From assembly GCA_027451445.1 (NCBI GenBank), contig DAIDJG010000296.1, forward strand, positions 1 to 59,494: a DNA stretch of 59,494 nt. Direction: 5' to 3'. The notes under the pieces were generated by a model. That model saw nothing but the letters and a program-made list of their open reading frames with translations, was not told the origin of the DNA and did no database searches. Shown here one piece after another: positions 25,242 to 36,088 of this stretch. The DNA is from Singulisphaera sp. Its GTDB lineage: Bacteria > Planctomycetota > Planctomycetia > Isosphaerales > Isosphaeraceae. The position numbers were made by a program, and so were the translations under genes. The first letter of the stretch is position 1; each line of letters starts with the position of its first letter.

Positions 25242-26420
25242 ATGCCGACGCACACCGTGCGACTCGCCGCTCCCGCCCAGGAGATGGCGCGTGAAGAAAT
25301 CCAGAAGCAGCTCGCATTCCTGGCGCGCGGCGTTCAAAACGTGGTCTTCCTGGATCAGGGCGCTGTGCTCCGGTTCGACACACCTGAGGGGGCGGAGCCC
25401 GCGCTTGCGGATCGAGCGCGCGGCCTTTGCGACCGGGTTCAGAAGAGCCTGCGCAGCCTCACGCGGAAGGTGGTCTATCGAAGCCCCGGACTCGAATCTC
25501 CCGCCTTCCGCAGCGATGGCGCCTTACCCGGCATCGTGCGCCTCGGTACGGGGCAGTTCGCGCTCGAAGGAATTGCGCTCGCGCTGTTCCGCTACTTTGA
25601 TCGTCGGTTCGAGGAGTTGGGCGCCCGCTGGGAACCGCAGCCGCTGCTTACACCAACCCTCATCCCCGCCAGCGTTCTGGCACGTTGCGACTACTTTCGC
25701 TCGTTCCCTCACACGGTCACCTTTGCCTGCCATCTCCCCGAGGATGGCAAGCGGATCGACGACTTCCGGGCTCGCCACCAGGACCGCAACGACCTCGACG
25801 AGCGGGCTCTGCACGACATGGCGGCGCCGGAGGCCTGCCTATCGCCCGCAGTCTGCTACCACGTTTATCACCGAAACCAGGGCCGTCAACTCCCTGTAGG
25901 TCTGACGACCTACGCGGTCTGCGGGAAGTGCTTCCGCTACGAATCGAGCAACATGAACGACCTCCGCCGCCTCTGGGATTTCACGATGCGTGAGGTGGTT
26001 CTACTCGGTGCGAAGCAAGACGTGCTCGATGCCCGCACATGCGGCGTGGACCACGTCGCGCGGTTCCTCAAAGACCACGACCTGGCGGGCGAGATCCGCA
26101 CGGCGAGCGATCCGTTTTTCGTTGCCCCCGATGCGCTGGCGTCCCAGGCCTATTTCCAGCTCACCGCCGAGACGAAGTATGAGATCGCCTTGCGGCTTCC
26201 CGACGACGAGTGGCTGGCGGTGGGCTCGCTGAACTATCACACCGACTTCTTCGGTCGGGCCTTCGACCTGAGCACACATGAGGGCACGCCGGCGCACAGC
26301 GTTTGCCTCGCGTTCGGGCTGGAGCGCTGGGTCCATGCCTTCCTGTGCCAGCATGGGATCGACCCCGCGCATTGGCCCCAGACAGTGAGCCGCGCGCCGG
26401 AATTGCGGCAATGGACCTAA
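25242..26420 (+). CDS. Amino acid:[carrier protein] ligase-like class II synthetase
   Basis: This 392-residue protein resembles a truncated, tRNA-binding-less class II aminoacyl-tRNA synthetase of the atypical SerRS/aaCP-ligase type. These enzymes activate small amino acids and load them on the phosphopantetheine of a carrier protein. Visible features are LSPAVCYHVYHRNQGR, with a Cys in the position of the zinc-binding Cys of that family, and CGKCFRYESSNMNDLRRLWDF, which is class II motif-2-like (FRYES) followed by TMREVVL. A late SVCLAFGLERWVHAF is motif-3-like, with the GLER Arg. No N-terminal tRNA-binding arm is seen. Placement directly after a carrier protein gene and before the synthase supports an amino-acid-loading role. 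The amino acid cannot be predicted. Confidence 0.8.
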   Translation: MPTHTVRLAAPAQEMAREEIQKQLAFLARGVQNVVFLDQGAVLRFDTPEGAEPALADRARGLCDRVQKSLRSLTRKVVYRSPGLESPAFRSDGALPGIVRLGTGQFALEGIALALFRYFDRRFEELGARWEPQPLLTPTLIPASVLARCDYFRSFPHTVTFACHLPEDGKRIDDFRARHQDRNDLDERALHDMAAPEACLSPAVCYHVYHRNQGRQLPVGLTTYAVCGKCFRYESSNMNDLRRLWDFTMREVVLLGAKQDVLDARTCGVDHVARFLKDHDLAGEIRTASDPFFVAPDALASQAYFQLTAETKYEIALRLPDDEWLAVGSLNYHTDFFGRAFDLSTHEGTPAHSVCLAFGLERWVHAFLCQHGIDPAHWPQTVSRAPELRQWT

Positions 26421-26483
26421 TGATCCGCCAAAAACATCGGCCAAGAATACTTGTGATCTTGCGGTACTCCAGGGGTGTTCAGA

Positions 26484-29400
26484 ATGCTTCAGAGCGTGCG
26501 AAAGAGTTCGTTGCCCCTGGGCGAGTATGCGAGCCTCGTAGAGGTCGTCATGGCCCACGCACGCGAGCGCGGTGACGACACTGCGTTCATCGCTCTGGAG
26601 GACGGCGAAGAGGAGGGGGAACGGATCACCTTTGGCACGCTCGACGCCCAGGCGCGGAAGATCGGACATTGGCTGGAGCAGCGCGGACTGACCGGCGAGC
26701 GGGTGCTGTTGCTATACCCGAGCGGTAAGCTCGAGTTCATCCAGGCGTTTCTGGGCTGCGTCTACGCGGGGGCGGTTGCGGTGCCGTGCCACTGGGTGCG
26801 CAAGAGTCGCGGAACGGATCGTCTCGCCGTCCTCTGCGCTGATGCCCAGCCTCGCCTCGTGCTGACGGATGTGGAGTCTCGGCCTTTCGTAGAGCCCCAG
26901 GTGGCCGAGGTTCTGGGTCGAGGCGTGCTGCACTGCCTGACCGAGGAGACGCTCAGCGCAGGGGACAGCCGGTGGGATCCGCCGAAGGCGCGGCGGGAGT
27001 CGCTGGCGCTGCTCCAGTACACGTCCGGCTCGACGCGGTTGCCTCAGGGGGTGATGGTCACACAGGGCAACGTGCTGGCGAACGTAGCCGGAATTCAGGA
27101 GGTTTTTGGACTCACTCCCGCATCGACGGTGGTCAGTTGGTTGCCGTTCTTTCACGATATGGGGTTGATCGGCGGGGTGCTGTCGCCGTTGCTCGTGGGT
27201 GCGACCTCCTGCGTGATGCCGCCGAACGCCTTCGTGCAACGGCCGCTCCGCTGGCTGCGGGCGATCACCCGCTATGGCGCCACGCACTCCGGCGGCCCGA
27301 ATTTCGGTTATGACGCCTGCGTCAGGAGCGTCCGCAGCGAGGATCTCACGGGGCTCGACCTGAGTCGTTGGGAGGTTGCGTGGAACGGAGCGGAGCCGAT
27401 CCGGCACCGGACCCTGGAAGACTTCACCCGACGATTCGGGCCTTGCGGCTTCCGGCGTGACGCTCATTTCCCCTGTTACGGTCTGGCGGAAGCGACGCTG
27501 ATGGTCACCGGAGCGCGCGCCGGGCAGGGAGCACGCGCGTTTTCGGTCCGTTCCAGCTCACTGCGCGCTCAACGCTTCGAGCCCTGCACGGCGGAAGGCG
27601 ATGACTACCAGTTCCTCGTGAGCTCCGGACACGTGTTCCGTGACGAGGTCGTGCGGATCGTCAACGCGGACGGCCAGCGTGTGTGTCGTCCCGGGGAAGT
27701 GGGAGAAGTCTGGGTTTCCGGTCCATCCGTCGCGAAGGGGTACTGGAATAATCCTGAAGCCACGAGCGCGACATTTGCCGCCCGGCTCGCCGAACTCGGC
27801 CCTGCCCCGTTCCTGCGTACCGGCGACCTGGGTGTGCTCCATGATGGCGAGCTATTGATTACGGGCAGGTTGAAGGATTTGATCATCATTCGGGGTGTTA
27901 ACCTACATCCGCAGGATGTCGAAGCCACGGTCGAAGAGGCTTGCGACGACCTGCAATCGCATGCCGTCGTGGCCTTCGCCACGGAGGCTGAGACGGCCGA
28001 GGATCTGACGCTCGTTTGCGAGGTGAAACGGACGCGTTTGCGCACGGTCGACCGCGACGAGCTCTTTCGGCGCGTCCGCGCGTCGGTGGCCTCGGAACAT
28101 CAGGTGGCCGTCGGCAGGATCGTGCTGGTCAAGCCTCTCGATGTACCGCTGACGTCCAGTGGGAAGCCCCAGCGCCGGAAGTGCGCCGAGTTGCTCGCCA
28201 GCGGAGGGTTTTCGATCTTGACGGAGTGGCGGCGAACGGGCGTCTCCTTCCAAGCGGTCGAGACGCTGTCCCGGCCTCGGACGCGCGCCGAGCTGCGCGA
28301 CGCACTCGCGTCGGCACTCTCCGGCCTGCTCGCCCTGCCGCGTCAGGAACTGATTCGAAACCGGCCTTTTTCAGCGCTTGGGATGGACTCCGTCCAGGCC
28401 GTCGAGGTCAGTGCCTCCCTGGGCGGTGCATTCGAGCGCAGGTTGCCGGCGACGCTGCTGTTCGATCATCCTGACCTGAACGTGCTCACCGAATTCATCG
28501 CGGGAACGATTCTCGATCTTCCGATTGAACCGTCGCGCACGCTGGAACCCGGCGTGCCGGCGGGTGTCGCGTCTCGCGTTGCCGAGACCCGGATCGCGGT
28601 TGTCGGGCTTGCATGCCGTTTTCCGGGGGCGCGCGACTTCGACGCGTTTTGTGACCTCTTGCAACAGGGGCGGGACGCGATCCGGGAGGTTCCAACGGAC
28701 CGGTGGGACCCACGGGCCATAGACGGTCTCAACGGCGCGACATGCCTGCGTGGGGGCTTTCTGGAGGACATCGATCAGTTCGACGCAAGCTTCTTTGGAA
28801 TCTCACCGCGCGAGGCGGCGAGCATCGACCCGCAGCATCGCCTGCTGCTGGAGGTGAGCTGGGAAGCGCTCGAGGACGCGGGACTCATGTCCGACCGCCT
28901 CGGCGCCAGCCGTTCCGGCGTGTACATGGGTTTGAGCACGCACGACTACGGCCAACTCCTCTGCAAGCGCCGCGCGGAGGAAGCCGACGCGTATCTCGGA
29001 GTTGGCGCGTCGTCGAGCGCCGGTGTCGGTCGGATTAGCTACGCGCTTGGGTTCCAGGGGCCGAGCGTTGCGGTCGATACGGCGTGCAGTAGTTCTTTGA
29101 CCGCCGTGAATCTCGCATGTCAGGCGCTCGACCGAGGCGAGTGCGACCTCGCGCTGGCTGGCGGTGTGAACGCGTTGCTCGACCCAACTTTACATGTCGC
29201 GCTTTTGCGGGCGAAGATGCTGGCGCCTGATGGGCGCTGCAAGACGTTCGACGCATCGGCCGATGGCTACGGCCGATCGGAAGGTTGTGGCGTGGTTGTG
29301 CTCAAGCGGCTTCGCGACGCGGAGCGCGATGGGGACCGCGTCCTCGCCGTCATTCTCGGGGGCGCGGTGAATCATAACGGGACATCCGGCGGGTTTACGG

Positions 29401-32400
29401 TCCCCTCGGGTAACGTGCAGGAGCGGCTCCTCGCCGACGCACTCCAACAGGCGAACAGCGCGCCCGCGGAAATGGCGTATCTTGAGTGTCACGGCACGGG
29501 TACCTCGCTCGGCGACCCAATCGAGGTCGCTGCGGCTGCGAAGGTGCTGGGCGAGGGTCGCGCCTCGGATCGGCCGTTGCTCCTCGGCTCGGTGAAGTCG
29601 AACCTCGGCCATCTGGAGGCCGCGGCCGGGATCGCCGGCCTGCTGAAGGTCATCGCCGCCTTCCGGCAGGATCAGATTCCGCGGCACCTGCACGTAGCTC
29701 GCCCTAATCCACACATCCCCTGGCACGAGCTACCCGTCCGTATCGCGACGGAACCGACGGCCTGGCCGGCCGGCCGCCGGCTTGCGGGTGTGAGCAGCTT
29801 CGGATTCACGGGGACGAATGCTCACGTCGTGGTCGAGGCGCCGGACAGCCCGTCGCCCGCTCGCGATGAACGCGAAAGCTCGCCGCGCGTGCTCGTCCTC
29901 TCAGCACGGACCGAGGCGGCTCTGCACGCGCAAGCGAGGAACCTCGCGACCTGGTTGAGCGAGAGGCCGGAAACTCCGCTCGCGGGCGTTTGCCACACGC
30001 TCGGCATTGGCCGCAAGCACTTCGAGTACCGAGCGGCGATCGTCGCGACGACCGTCGCCGAGGCCCTCGCAGGGTGCTCGGCCCTTGCCACGAGTGCGGT
30101 GCATCCCGACGTGTTCGTCGGCCGCTCGGTGGAACCTCCGCGAGTGGCCTGGCTATTCCCGGGAACGTGCGAGGGCGCTCTCGGAATGGCGGGTACCTTG
30201 TACGACCGCTTCGCGGTCTTCAGGCAATCCATCGATCGGCTCGTCGGGATGATCGCCGCGCACACTGGCACGGAAACCGCATCGATTCTCGATTTCCCGA
30301 GGTCGGATCTTGGCCTCTTCAGCCTGGAGATCAGTTTGGCTGAGCTCTGGCGCTCGTTCGGCCTTGAGCCCGATCTCGTGTTCGGTGGTGGGATGGGAGC
30401 GCTCGCCGCCTGCTACGTTGCCGGCGGCCTATCCCTGGAGGATGCCGTACGTCTCGCGATCTGCAGGACAGAGCAGACGCCTGACGTCGCCCTCTTACCG
30501 CTCCGGCGTCCAATGCTCCTGCTCCACGCCGCCGGGACAGGCGACTGGATGAACGCGGGCGAGAAACCAGAGCCGATGCTCGATGTGTTCCTCAGCCGAG
30601 AGCCCGCGGACTGGTCCCGCCTTACGCCAATCGTGGCGCGGCGACGATGCGACGTCCTTTTGCCAATCGGAGCAGACACCGGCGATCTGGCCAGCCTCAT
30701 CGGACACTGGCCTTCCGACGCGATCAGGCCCGTCATGCTAGATTGCCTATGCGCTGAGATGGGCGCGATCGGTACGCCTGATGCGTTCACCCCCCACGCA
30801 AGCGGGAGAAAAAATAACTCCCCCGCTTGGGAAGGGGGGGTGGGGAGTCAGCGCTCGTCACCGCCCGATCCCGTTGTCCTTGAACCATCGAACGCCGCAG
30901 AACGGTTCGGGGCGAAGAGGCCGCCATCGGACGGCCACTCCCCACCCCCCCAACCCCCCCTTCCCAAGGGGGGGAGTTATCTGGAATTACCCCCGACCGG
31001 CGCCCGCGGTGATATCCGCTTCGCGAACCACTTCGCGCAACTCTACTCGCTGGGCTGCCGCTTCGACTTCGCGGCCTGGGACCGCGACGAATCCCCGCGA
31101 CGGCTCGCTCTGCCAACGTACCCGTTCCAACGAACGCGCCATTGGTTCGAGCACCGCAAAAGCCCCACGCGCCCTGATAATGAGGTCACGCGACTCGACC
31201 TGGCCTCGGGGGAGACGATCATTCAACGCACCGTCTCGGCCCGCTCCTTGTGCTTCCTCAGAGACCACCACATCTACGGTACGATGATCGTCCCGGGCGC
31301 CCACTTCCTCACACTCGCCTTGGACGAGTTCCGCGCCTCATTTCAACTTGTGGACATTGGACTCCAGGAACCGATTCTGGTTCCCGAAGGCGACGAGCGC
31401 ACGCTCGAATTCCTCATCCGCCCCGTCGACTCGATGGGCGAGCGGACGTTCCGCTTCGCGACGCGCTCCGCCTCCAACACCAGCGCAACGGCGTGGTCAA
31501 TCCATGGCCAGGGGCGCGTCCGCATGCGTGAAGAAGCACATGAATCACTTCCCGGCCGATTTGCCCTCGAATCCTGGATATCACACCGCAGCGCGCGGAA
31601 GGGCTCCGAACTGTACGCCGACCTTAATGCACTCGGGCTCCAGCTCGGGCCAGCCTTCCGTCTGATCCAAACCATCTGGTCGGGTGACCGCGAAGCTCTG
31701 GCCGAGTTAATCGTGCCCGGCCACAATCAGACCAACGATTGCGGTGCGATCATCCCGACTCCGGTCCTCGACGCGTGCTGCCAGGTCATTGCCGCGCTGG
31801 AGCAGGACAGCCCAGAACGTTCGCTGTTCCTGCCGACCCACTACGAGCGCTTTGCCGTCTTCGGTCCCATTCCGGCGCGTTTCTACTGCCACGCGCGAGT
31901 CCGGCCTGAAGGGTCGGGTCGGGACGTGCTCGTGACGGACTTGACCCTGCTCGACCCCGATGGCGAGGTGTTCGGCTGCGTCCTCGGCTTCCAGGTGCGA
32001 CGGGCGCCTCGCGCGGCCTTGCTCCGCAACCTGAGAGGCTCGGACGATCGCGCCGCGGGGACAGCGCTTGCCGAGGCGGAAACAGCCGCCAGCCTGCGCG
32101 AGGCTCTCGCCACATCCGAAGATCGACATGCGGTCCTGGTCCGGGTCCTTCAGACCGAAGTGGCCCGCGTTCTCGAGCTGTCCGGCCCCGACGATGTTCC
32201 GGGCGATCAACCCATGGCGGACTTGGGCGTCGATTCGCTGATGGCGAGCGAATTTCGCGACGTCGTGGAAAAACGGCTCGGCCAGAGCGTTCACGTCACG
32301 ACGTTCTTCGATCACCCCACTCTGGACGGCCTCGCCCGCCACTTGCTCGATCATGTCATCACAAGCTTGCCGTCGCGGAACGGCGTTTCCCCGAAACCGG

Positions 32401-34916
32401 CCCCCGAACCGCGCCCGGCGCCGCGTCGCACCCGGTCGAACGACGAACCGATCGCGGTGATCGGCCTGGCGTGCCGGTTTGCGGGACAGGCCGGGGATCT
32501 CGGTGGATTCTGGAAGCTTTTGGAGGCTGGCGGCTCGGTCGTTGGCACATGTCCACCGGGGCGTTGGGACGGCGACGACGTATTCCCGGCAGAGATGGTC
32601 GAGGAGAGTGAGGGCGGACCGTGCGGGGCCTTCCTTGACGATGTCGGGCGCTTCGACGCGGGCTTCTTCGGGCTGTCGGACGAAGAGGCGGAGCGCATCG
32701 ATCCCCAGCAGCGCCTTTTGATGGAGGTTGCCTGGTCAGCCCTGGAGCACGCGGGAATCGTCCCGGCGCAGCTCGTTGATAGTGCGACGGGTGTGTTTAT
32801 CGGCATCGGTCCCAACGAGTACTACCGACGCGCGGGCAGCGGAGTGGACGCGTTCCTCGCGATGGGCAATGACAACAGTGCGGCGCCTGCCCGGCTCTCG
32901 CATCATCTCGGACTGACCGGGCCAAGCCTGGCGATCAACACGGCCTCGTCGTCCGCCCTGGTTGCCGTGCACCAGGCCTGCGCGGCACTCCGGCGTGGGG
33001 AATGCAACCTCGCGCTCGTCGGAGCCGTCTACCTGCTCGTGTCGCCGCTTCAGTTCCAGGCACACGACAAGATTGGAGTCCTCTCCCGGCGCGGGGTGTG
33101 TCGCAGCTTCGACCGTGACGCCGACGGCATGGTCCTCGGCGAGGGCGGCGGCGTACTCGTGCTCAAGCCGCTTCGCGAGGCGGAGGCCGACGGCGACGCG
33201 ATCTGGGCCGTGATCCCCGGGACGGCGGTGAACCACAACGGCCAGAACAGCCCCATGCTGGGCGCCCCGAGCGTCATTGCGCAGGAGCGCCTCATCCGTC
33301 AAGCTCTCAACGAGGCGGACCTGACTCCCGACGACCTCTCCTACGTCGAGGCCCAGGGGAGCGGCACACCGGTCGGCGACCTGATCGAGTTGCGAGCCCT
33401 GGAGAACGTCTTTGGCCAAACCCCGCGCTCCGGACCGCCCCTCCTCGTCGGCTCGGCGCATTCGAACATCGGCCATACGGCCTGGGCCGGTGGGATCGCG
33501 GGGGTTATCAAGACGATTCTTCAGATGCATCATGGACGTGTTGTCCCCACAGCCAACTTTCGCGGCACGAACGAGCGGATGGCTCGCCGAATGCGCGCAT
33601 TGGAGATCGCGGCGGAGCTCCAGCCCTGGATCCCTGGTGGTACCCCGAGGCGAGCCGGCGTCAGCTCGTTCGGGGTGAGCGGTATCAACGGGCATGTCCT
33701 CCTCGAAGAGGGACCCCAGACCTGGAACTCGGCCGCCTCTGCGCCCTTCGCCCCGTACCACGTCTTCAGCCTCAGCGCACGCAGTTCCCATGCGCTGAAG
33801 CGACTGGCGCGTGCATACATCGGGCTCCTGAAAGACGAATCGATCGCCCTCGACACCATCTGCCGAAGGCTCCTTCGTGACCGAACGCACTTCCAGCACC
33901 GCCTGACCGCCGTCGTTGGAACAGCCGAGGAACTCACCAACGCCCTGGAAGCGTACGTTCGGGGCGAACCGTCGCCACGGCTCGTTGCGAGCGAGGCACA
34001 ACCTCTCGCCAGGGTTGCCTTCCTGTTCGACGGGCTCGTGCCCCCATTTCCGCGCATGGGCAGAGAGCTCTTCGAGACTCAACCCGTCTTCGCCGCCGCC
34101 GTCCGGGAATGTGACGAGATCCTCGGCGACGAGCTGCCCGTACGCCTGCTCTCGGTCCTCTACCCCGAGCGGGGGCGCTCGCGCTTGCAGCACGAGCCCG
34201 CGTTCGCCGAGTTGCTGTTGTTCACCCTCGGGCACGCCCTGGCCGAGATGTGGCGCTCGTGGGGGGTTGAGCCGGATGTCGTCGTCGGCCACGACGCCGG
34301 CGTCTTCGCCGCCGCCCGCGTTGCCGGGGTCCTGTCGCTTGCCGACGCGCTGAGGCTCGTCGCGGCCCATGGCCGCTTCCGTCAAGCTCACCTTGTGAAC
34401 GCGCCATCCCGCGCGGATCGCATGGCTCAAGCGGCTCGTGAGTTTGAGATTTTGCTGCACGACGTCGTCCTGAATCCACCGCGGATCCGCGTGGTCTCGA
34501 CGGCCAGTCAAGGACCGGGCAAGGAGATTGACTCGGTCCTCCACTGGACCGAAACCCTAGCCCAGCCGTCGACGTTTGGGCTCGATGGAGCGCTCAGGGG
34601 CCTGGCGGAAGAGCGGATCGCGCTGATGCTCGATTTTGGTGCCGGCGCGAGCCCAACACCCGAAGGCTCGTACCCAACGATCCCGCGGCAGTCCGTCCTA
34701 CGGGAACACGAGCACTCCTGGCAGACCGTATTGCGGGCTGCCGCCGAAATGCACACAAGGGGCGTCACGATCGACTGGAAAGCCCTCGTCCCGCCCGCCG
34801 GGCCCGTGCGGCTCACTTTGCCGAGCTACCCCTTCGAAGGACGGCGTCTCTGGCTCGAGCGCGACGGGTCCGACCGATCCTCCAGGGCGTCCCGACTGGA
34901 GGCTCAACTTCAGTGA
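26484..34916 (+). CDS. Giant hybrid FAAL-polyketide synthase (FAAL-ACP-KS-AT*-DH-ACP-KS*-AT*)
   Basis: This 2810-residue type I synthase has the following domains in order. FAAL is at about 15-595 ([30 protein letters not shown]). ACP1 carries Ser636 ([11 protein letters not shown]). KS1 is at about 700-1120 with Cys868 (DTACSSSL), HGTGT and KSNLGH intact. AT1 is at about 1140-1430, but its GHSxG motif is GGGMG at 1301-1305. DH is at about 1560-1850 with His1595 and Asp1763 in place. ACP2 carries Ser1918. KS2 is at about 1988-2412 with Ser2155 in place of Cys and Gln2291 in place of the first His. AT2 is at about 2425-2795 with GHDAG (Asp2604 for Ser). There is no KR, ER or TE. The start at 26484 has AGGGG upstream. 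It likely extends a fatty acid activated by FAAL. Confidence 0.92.
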   Translation: MLQSVRKSSLPLGEYASLVEVVMAHARERGDDTAFIALEDGEEEGERITFGTLDAQARKIGHWLEQRGLTGERVLLLYPSGKLEFIQAFLGCVYAGAVAVPCHWVRKSRGTDRLAVLCADAQPRLVLTDVESRPFVEPQVAEVLGRGVLHCLTEETLSAGDSRWDPPKARRESLALLQYTSGSTRLPQGVMVTQGNVLANVAGIQEVFGLTPASTVVSWLPFFHDMGLIGGVLSPLLVGATSCVMPPNAFVQRPLRWLRAITRYGATHSGGPNFGYDACVRSVRSEDLTGLDLSRWEVAWNGAEPIRHRTLEDFTRRFGPCGFRRDAHFPCYGLAEATLMVTGARAGQGARAFSVRSSSLRAQRFEPCTAEGDDYQFLVSSGHVFRDEVVRIVNADGQRVCRPGEVGEVWVSGPSVAKGYWNNPEATSATFAARLAELGPAPFLRTGDLGVLHDGELLITGRLKDLIIIRGVNLHPQDVEATVEEACDDLQSHAVVAFATEAETAEDLTLVCEVKRTRLRTVDRDELFRRVRASVASEHQVAVGRIVLVKPLDVPLTSSGKPQRRKCAELLASGGFSILTEWRRTGVSFQAVETLSRPRTRAELRDALASALSGLLALPRQELIRNRPFSALGMDSVQAVEVSASLGGAFERRLPATLLFDHPDLNVLTEFIAGTILDLPIEPSRTLEPGVPAGVASRVAETRIAVVGLACRFPGARDFDAFCDLLQQGRDAIREVPTDRWDPRAIDGLNGATCLRGGFLEDIDQFDASFFGISPREAASIDPQHRLLLEVSWEALEDAGLMSDRLGASRSGVYMGLSTHDYGQLLCKRRAEEADAYLGVGASSSAGVGRISYALGFQGPSVAVDTACSSSLTAVNLACQALDRGECDLALAGGVNALLDPTLHVALLRAKMLAPDGRCKTFDASADGYGRSEGCGVVVLKRLRDAERDGDRVLAVILGGAVNHNGTSGGFTVPSGNVQERLLADALQQANSAPAEMAYLECHGTGTSLGDPIEVAAAAKVLGEGRASDRPLLLGSVKSNLGHLEAAAGIAGLLKVIAAFRQDQIPRHLHVARPNPHIPWHELPVRIATEPTAWPAGRRLAGVSSFGFTGTNAHVVVEAPDSPSPARDERESSPRVLVLSARTEAALHAQARNLATWLSERPETPLAGVCHTLGIGRKHFEYRAAIVATTVAEALAGCSALATSAVHPDVFVGRSVEPPRVAWLFPGTCEGALGMAGTLYDRFAVFRQSIDRLVGMIAAHTGTETASILDFPRSDLGLFSLEISLAELWRSFGLEPDLVFGGGMGALAACYVAGGLSLEDAVRLAICRTEQTPDVALLPLRRPMLLLHAAGTGDWMNAGEKPEPMLDVFLSREPADWSRLTPIVARRRCDVLLPIGADTGDLASLIGHWPSDAIRPVMLDCLCAEMGAIGTPDAFTPHASGRKNNSPAWEGGVGSQRSSPPDPVVLEPSNAAERFGAKRPPSDGHSPPPQPPLPKGGSYLELPPTGARGDIRFANHFAQLYSLGCRFDFAAWDRDESPRRLALPTYPFQRTRHWFEHRKSPTRPDNEVTRLDLASGETIIQRTVSARSLCFLRDHHIYGTMIVPGAHFLTLALDEFRASFQLVDIGLQEPILVPEGDERTLEFLIRPVDSMGERTFRFATRSASNTSATAWSIHGQGRVRMREEAHESLPGRFALESWISHRSARKGSELYADLNALGLQLGPAFRLIQTIWSGDREALAELIVPGHNQTNDCGAIIPTPVLDACCQVIAALEQDSPERSLFLPTHYERFAVFGPIPARFYCHARVRPEGSGRDVLVTDLTLLDPDGEVFGCVLGFQVRRAPRAALLRNLRGSDDRAAGTALAEAETAASLREALATSEDRHAVLVRVLQTEVARVLELSGPDDVPGDQPMADLGVDSLMASEFRDVVEKRLGQSVHVTTFFDHPTLDGLARHLLDHVITSLPSRNGVSPKPAPEPRPAPRRTRSNDEPIAVIGLACRFAGQAGDLGGFWKLLEAGGSVVGTCPPGRWDGDDVFPAEMVEESEGGPCGAFLDDVGRFDAGFFGLSDEEAERIDPQQRLLMEVAWSALEHAGIVPAQLVDSATGVFIGIGPNEYYRRAGSGVDAFLAMGNDNSAAPARLSHHLGLTGPSLAINTASSSALVAVHQACAALRRGECNLALVGAVYLLVSPLQFQAHDKIGVLSRRGVCRSFDRDADGMVLGEGGGVLVLKPLREAEADGDAIWAVIPGTAVNHNGQNSPMLGAPSVIAQERLIRQALNEADLTPDDLSYVEAQGSGTPVGDLIELRALENVFGQTPRSGPPLLVGSAHSNIGHTAWAGGIAGVIKTILQMHHGRVVPTANFRGTNERMARRMRALEIAAELQPWIPGGTPRRAGVSSFGVSGINGHVLLEEGPQTWNSAASAPFAPYHVFSLSARSSHALKRLARAYIGLLKDESIALDTICRRLLRDRTHFQHRLTAVVGTAEELTNALEAYVRGEPSPRLVASEAQPLARVAFLFDGLVPPFPRMGRELFETQPVFAAAVRECDEILGDELPVRLLSVLYPERGRSRLQHEPAFAELLLFTLGHALAEMWRSWGVEPDVVVGHDAGVFAAARVAGVLSLADALRLVAAHGRFRQAHLVNAPSRADRMAQAAREFEILLHDVVLNPPRIRVVSTASQGPGKEIDSVLHWTETLAQPSTFGLDGALRGLAEERIALMLDFGAGASPTPEGSYPTIPRQSVLREHEHSWQTVLRAAAEMHTRGVTIDWKALVPPAGPVRLTLPSYPFEGRRLWLERDGSDRSSRASRLEAQLQ
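30814..30980. mobile_element. Palindromic repeat element inserted in the polyketide synthase gene
   Basis: The left arm from ataactcccc through ggggtggggagt (30814-30848) is the inverted copy of the right arm from actccccacc through ggggagttat (30937-30980), the latter with a small extra C-rich insert. The core is about 88 bp. The translated product across 30786-30985 is low-complexity ([24 protein letters not shown]), unlike any AT sequence. The synthase frame continues past it into [14 protein letters not shown], the normal post-AT segment. Similar elements lie at 7155-7258 and 10839-10884. Confidence 0.78.
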
Positions 34917-34950
34917 TCGCCAATCGAACCAGAAGAGGATGGCGACGATC

Positions 34951-36087
34951 ATGTCTGTATTCCTAACGGGGGCGACCGGTTTTCTCGGCGGCTACGTGAC
35001 CGCGCGCTTGCTGGAGTTGCCCGGGCCGGCACTCACCCTGCTCGTCCGTGCCAGCGACCGCGATGAGGCCATCGGGCGCCTTTGGAGAGCGCTTCAGTTC
35101 CACGCGAGCTCCGACCGGTTCCGGGAATGGCTGCACACTCGCATCCGCATCGTTGCCGGCGACATCACCCTTCCAAGTTTCGGTCTCAACCATCCAGACT
35201 GGCACGAGCTGGCGTGCTCGATCGACTCCGTCATTCACCTCGCGGCCACGCTCAACCACCGGTCCGAAAAGCTCTGTCTCAATGTGAACCTTCGCGGCAC
35301 GCTCGAAGTGATCCGGCTTGCGCAGGTCGCTGATGCCGACCACGGTCTGCGGCGCTTCAGCCATGTGAGCACGACCACCGTTGCGGGGATCCGCCAGGAC
35401 GAGGTCGTCGCAGAAGACCGCGCGATCGAGTGGGATCGCTCGGATCACGATCCCTACGCGCGCACGAAGAAGTTCTGCGAGCACATGGTCACGACGCTTC
35501 TGCCTCACGTGCCGCGCACGATCTTCCGGCCGAGCGTTGTCCTTGGTGACAGCCGCCGGCCGGAGACGACCCAGTTCGACCTTGTCCGGGCGTTCGCCTT
35601 CTTTTCCCGGCTCCCCGTCGTTCCGCTGCGCGGCGACGACCGAATCGACATCGTCCCGGCCGACTACGTGGCCGACGCAATCGTGGCACTCCACGGCAAG
35701 ACCCATCCGCTGCACGAGATTTATCACCTGACATCGGGGACTGGCTCGGAGACCTTCAGCGCCATCATGACCGCGCTGTGCGCCCGGCCGACCTTCGCTC
35801 CCTGGCTCCGATCTCCTTGCGCCTGGGGCGTTCGCCGGGTTTCGGAGTGGCGAGGAACGCAGATAGGGCGGGTCGCGTCTCTGATCCGCGTGTTCCTGCC
35901 TTACATGCTGGCCAACACGGTGTACGACAACCGGCGGGTTGTCGACGAGCTGGGTCGCCGGCCTCCGCCGTTCTCGGGCTACTGTGCGGAGCTCCGGGAT
36001 TTCGCCCTGCAGCACAAGTTTCATTACCCCTACACACCGCTTCTGGCTGCGGATTCGGCCGTCATGACGACGGAGAGGGTGGTTTGA
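34951..36087 (+). CDS. Thioester reductase-like SDR (NAD-binding-4 family)
   Basis: This 378-residue NAD(P)H-dependent extended short-chain dehydrogenase is of the thioester-reductase family, which releases carrier-bound acyl chains as aldehydes or alcohols. The cofactor loop is VFLTGATGFLGGYVTARLL. VIHLAATLNH, NLRGTLEVIRLA and the catalytic pair in DPYARTKKFCEH (Tyr and Lys) follow, then TIFRPSVVLGDS. The C-terminal 120 residues hold the variable substrate domain. It lies 34 nt after the synthase, which has no thioesterase, so reductive release is the obvious role. ATG at 34939 is an alternative start; I prefer 34951 because of AGAGG about 12 nt upstream. Confidence 0.86.
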   Translation: MSVFLTGATGFLGGYVTARLLELPGPALTLLVRASDRDEAIGRLWRALQFHASSDRFREWLHTRIRIVAGDITLPSFGLNHPDWHELACSIDSVIHLAATLNHRSEKLCLNVNLRGTLEVIRLAQVADADHGLRRFSHVSTTTVAGIRQDEVVAEDRAIEWDRSDHDPYARTKKFCEHMVTTLLPHVPRTIFRPSVVLGDSRRPETTQFDLVRAFAFFSRLPVVPLRGDDRIDIVPADYVADAIVALHGKTHPLHEIYHLTSGTGSETFSAIMTALCARPTFAPWLRSPCAWGVRRVSEWRGTQIGRVASLIRVFLPYMLANTVYDNRRVVDELGRRPPPFSGYCAELRDFALQHKFHYPYTPLLAADSAVMTTERVV

Positions 36088-36088
36088 T

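Noticed and set aside
26484-28240. FAAL region as a separate acyl ligase gene
   Set aside because: The frame runs without a stop into ACP1 and KS1, so it is one fused protein.
32736-34544. 602-codon minus-strand open frame
   Set aside because: Antisense shadow of KS2 and AT2 in the polyketide synthase.
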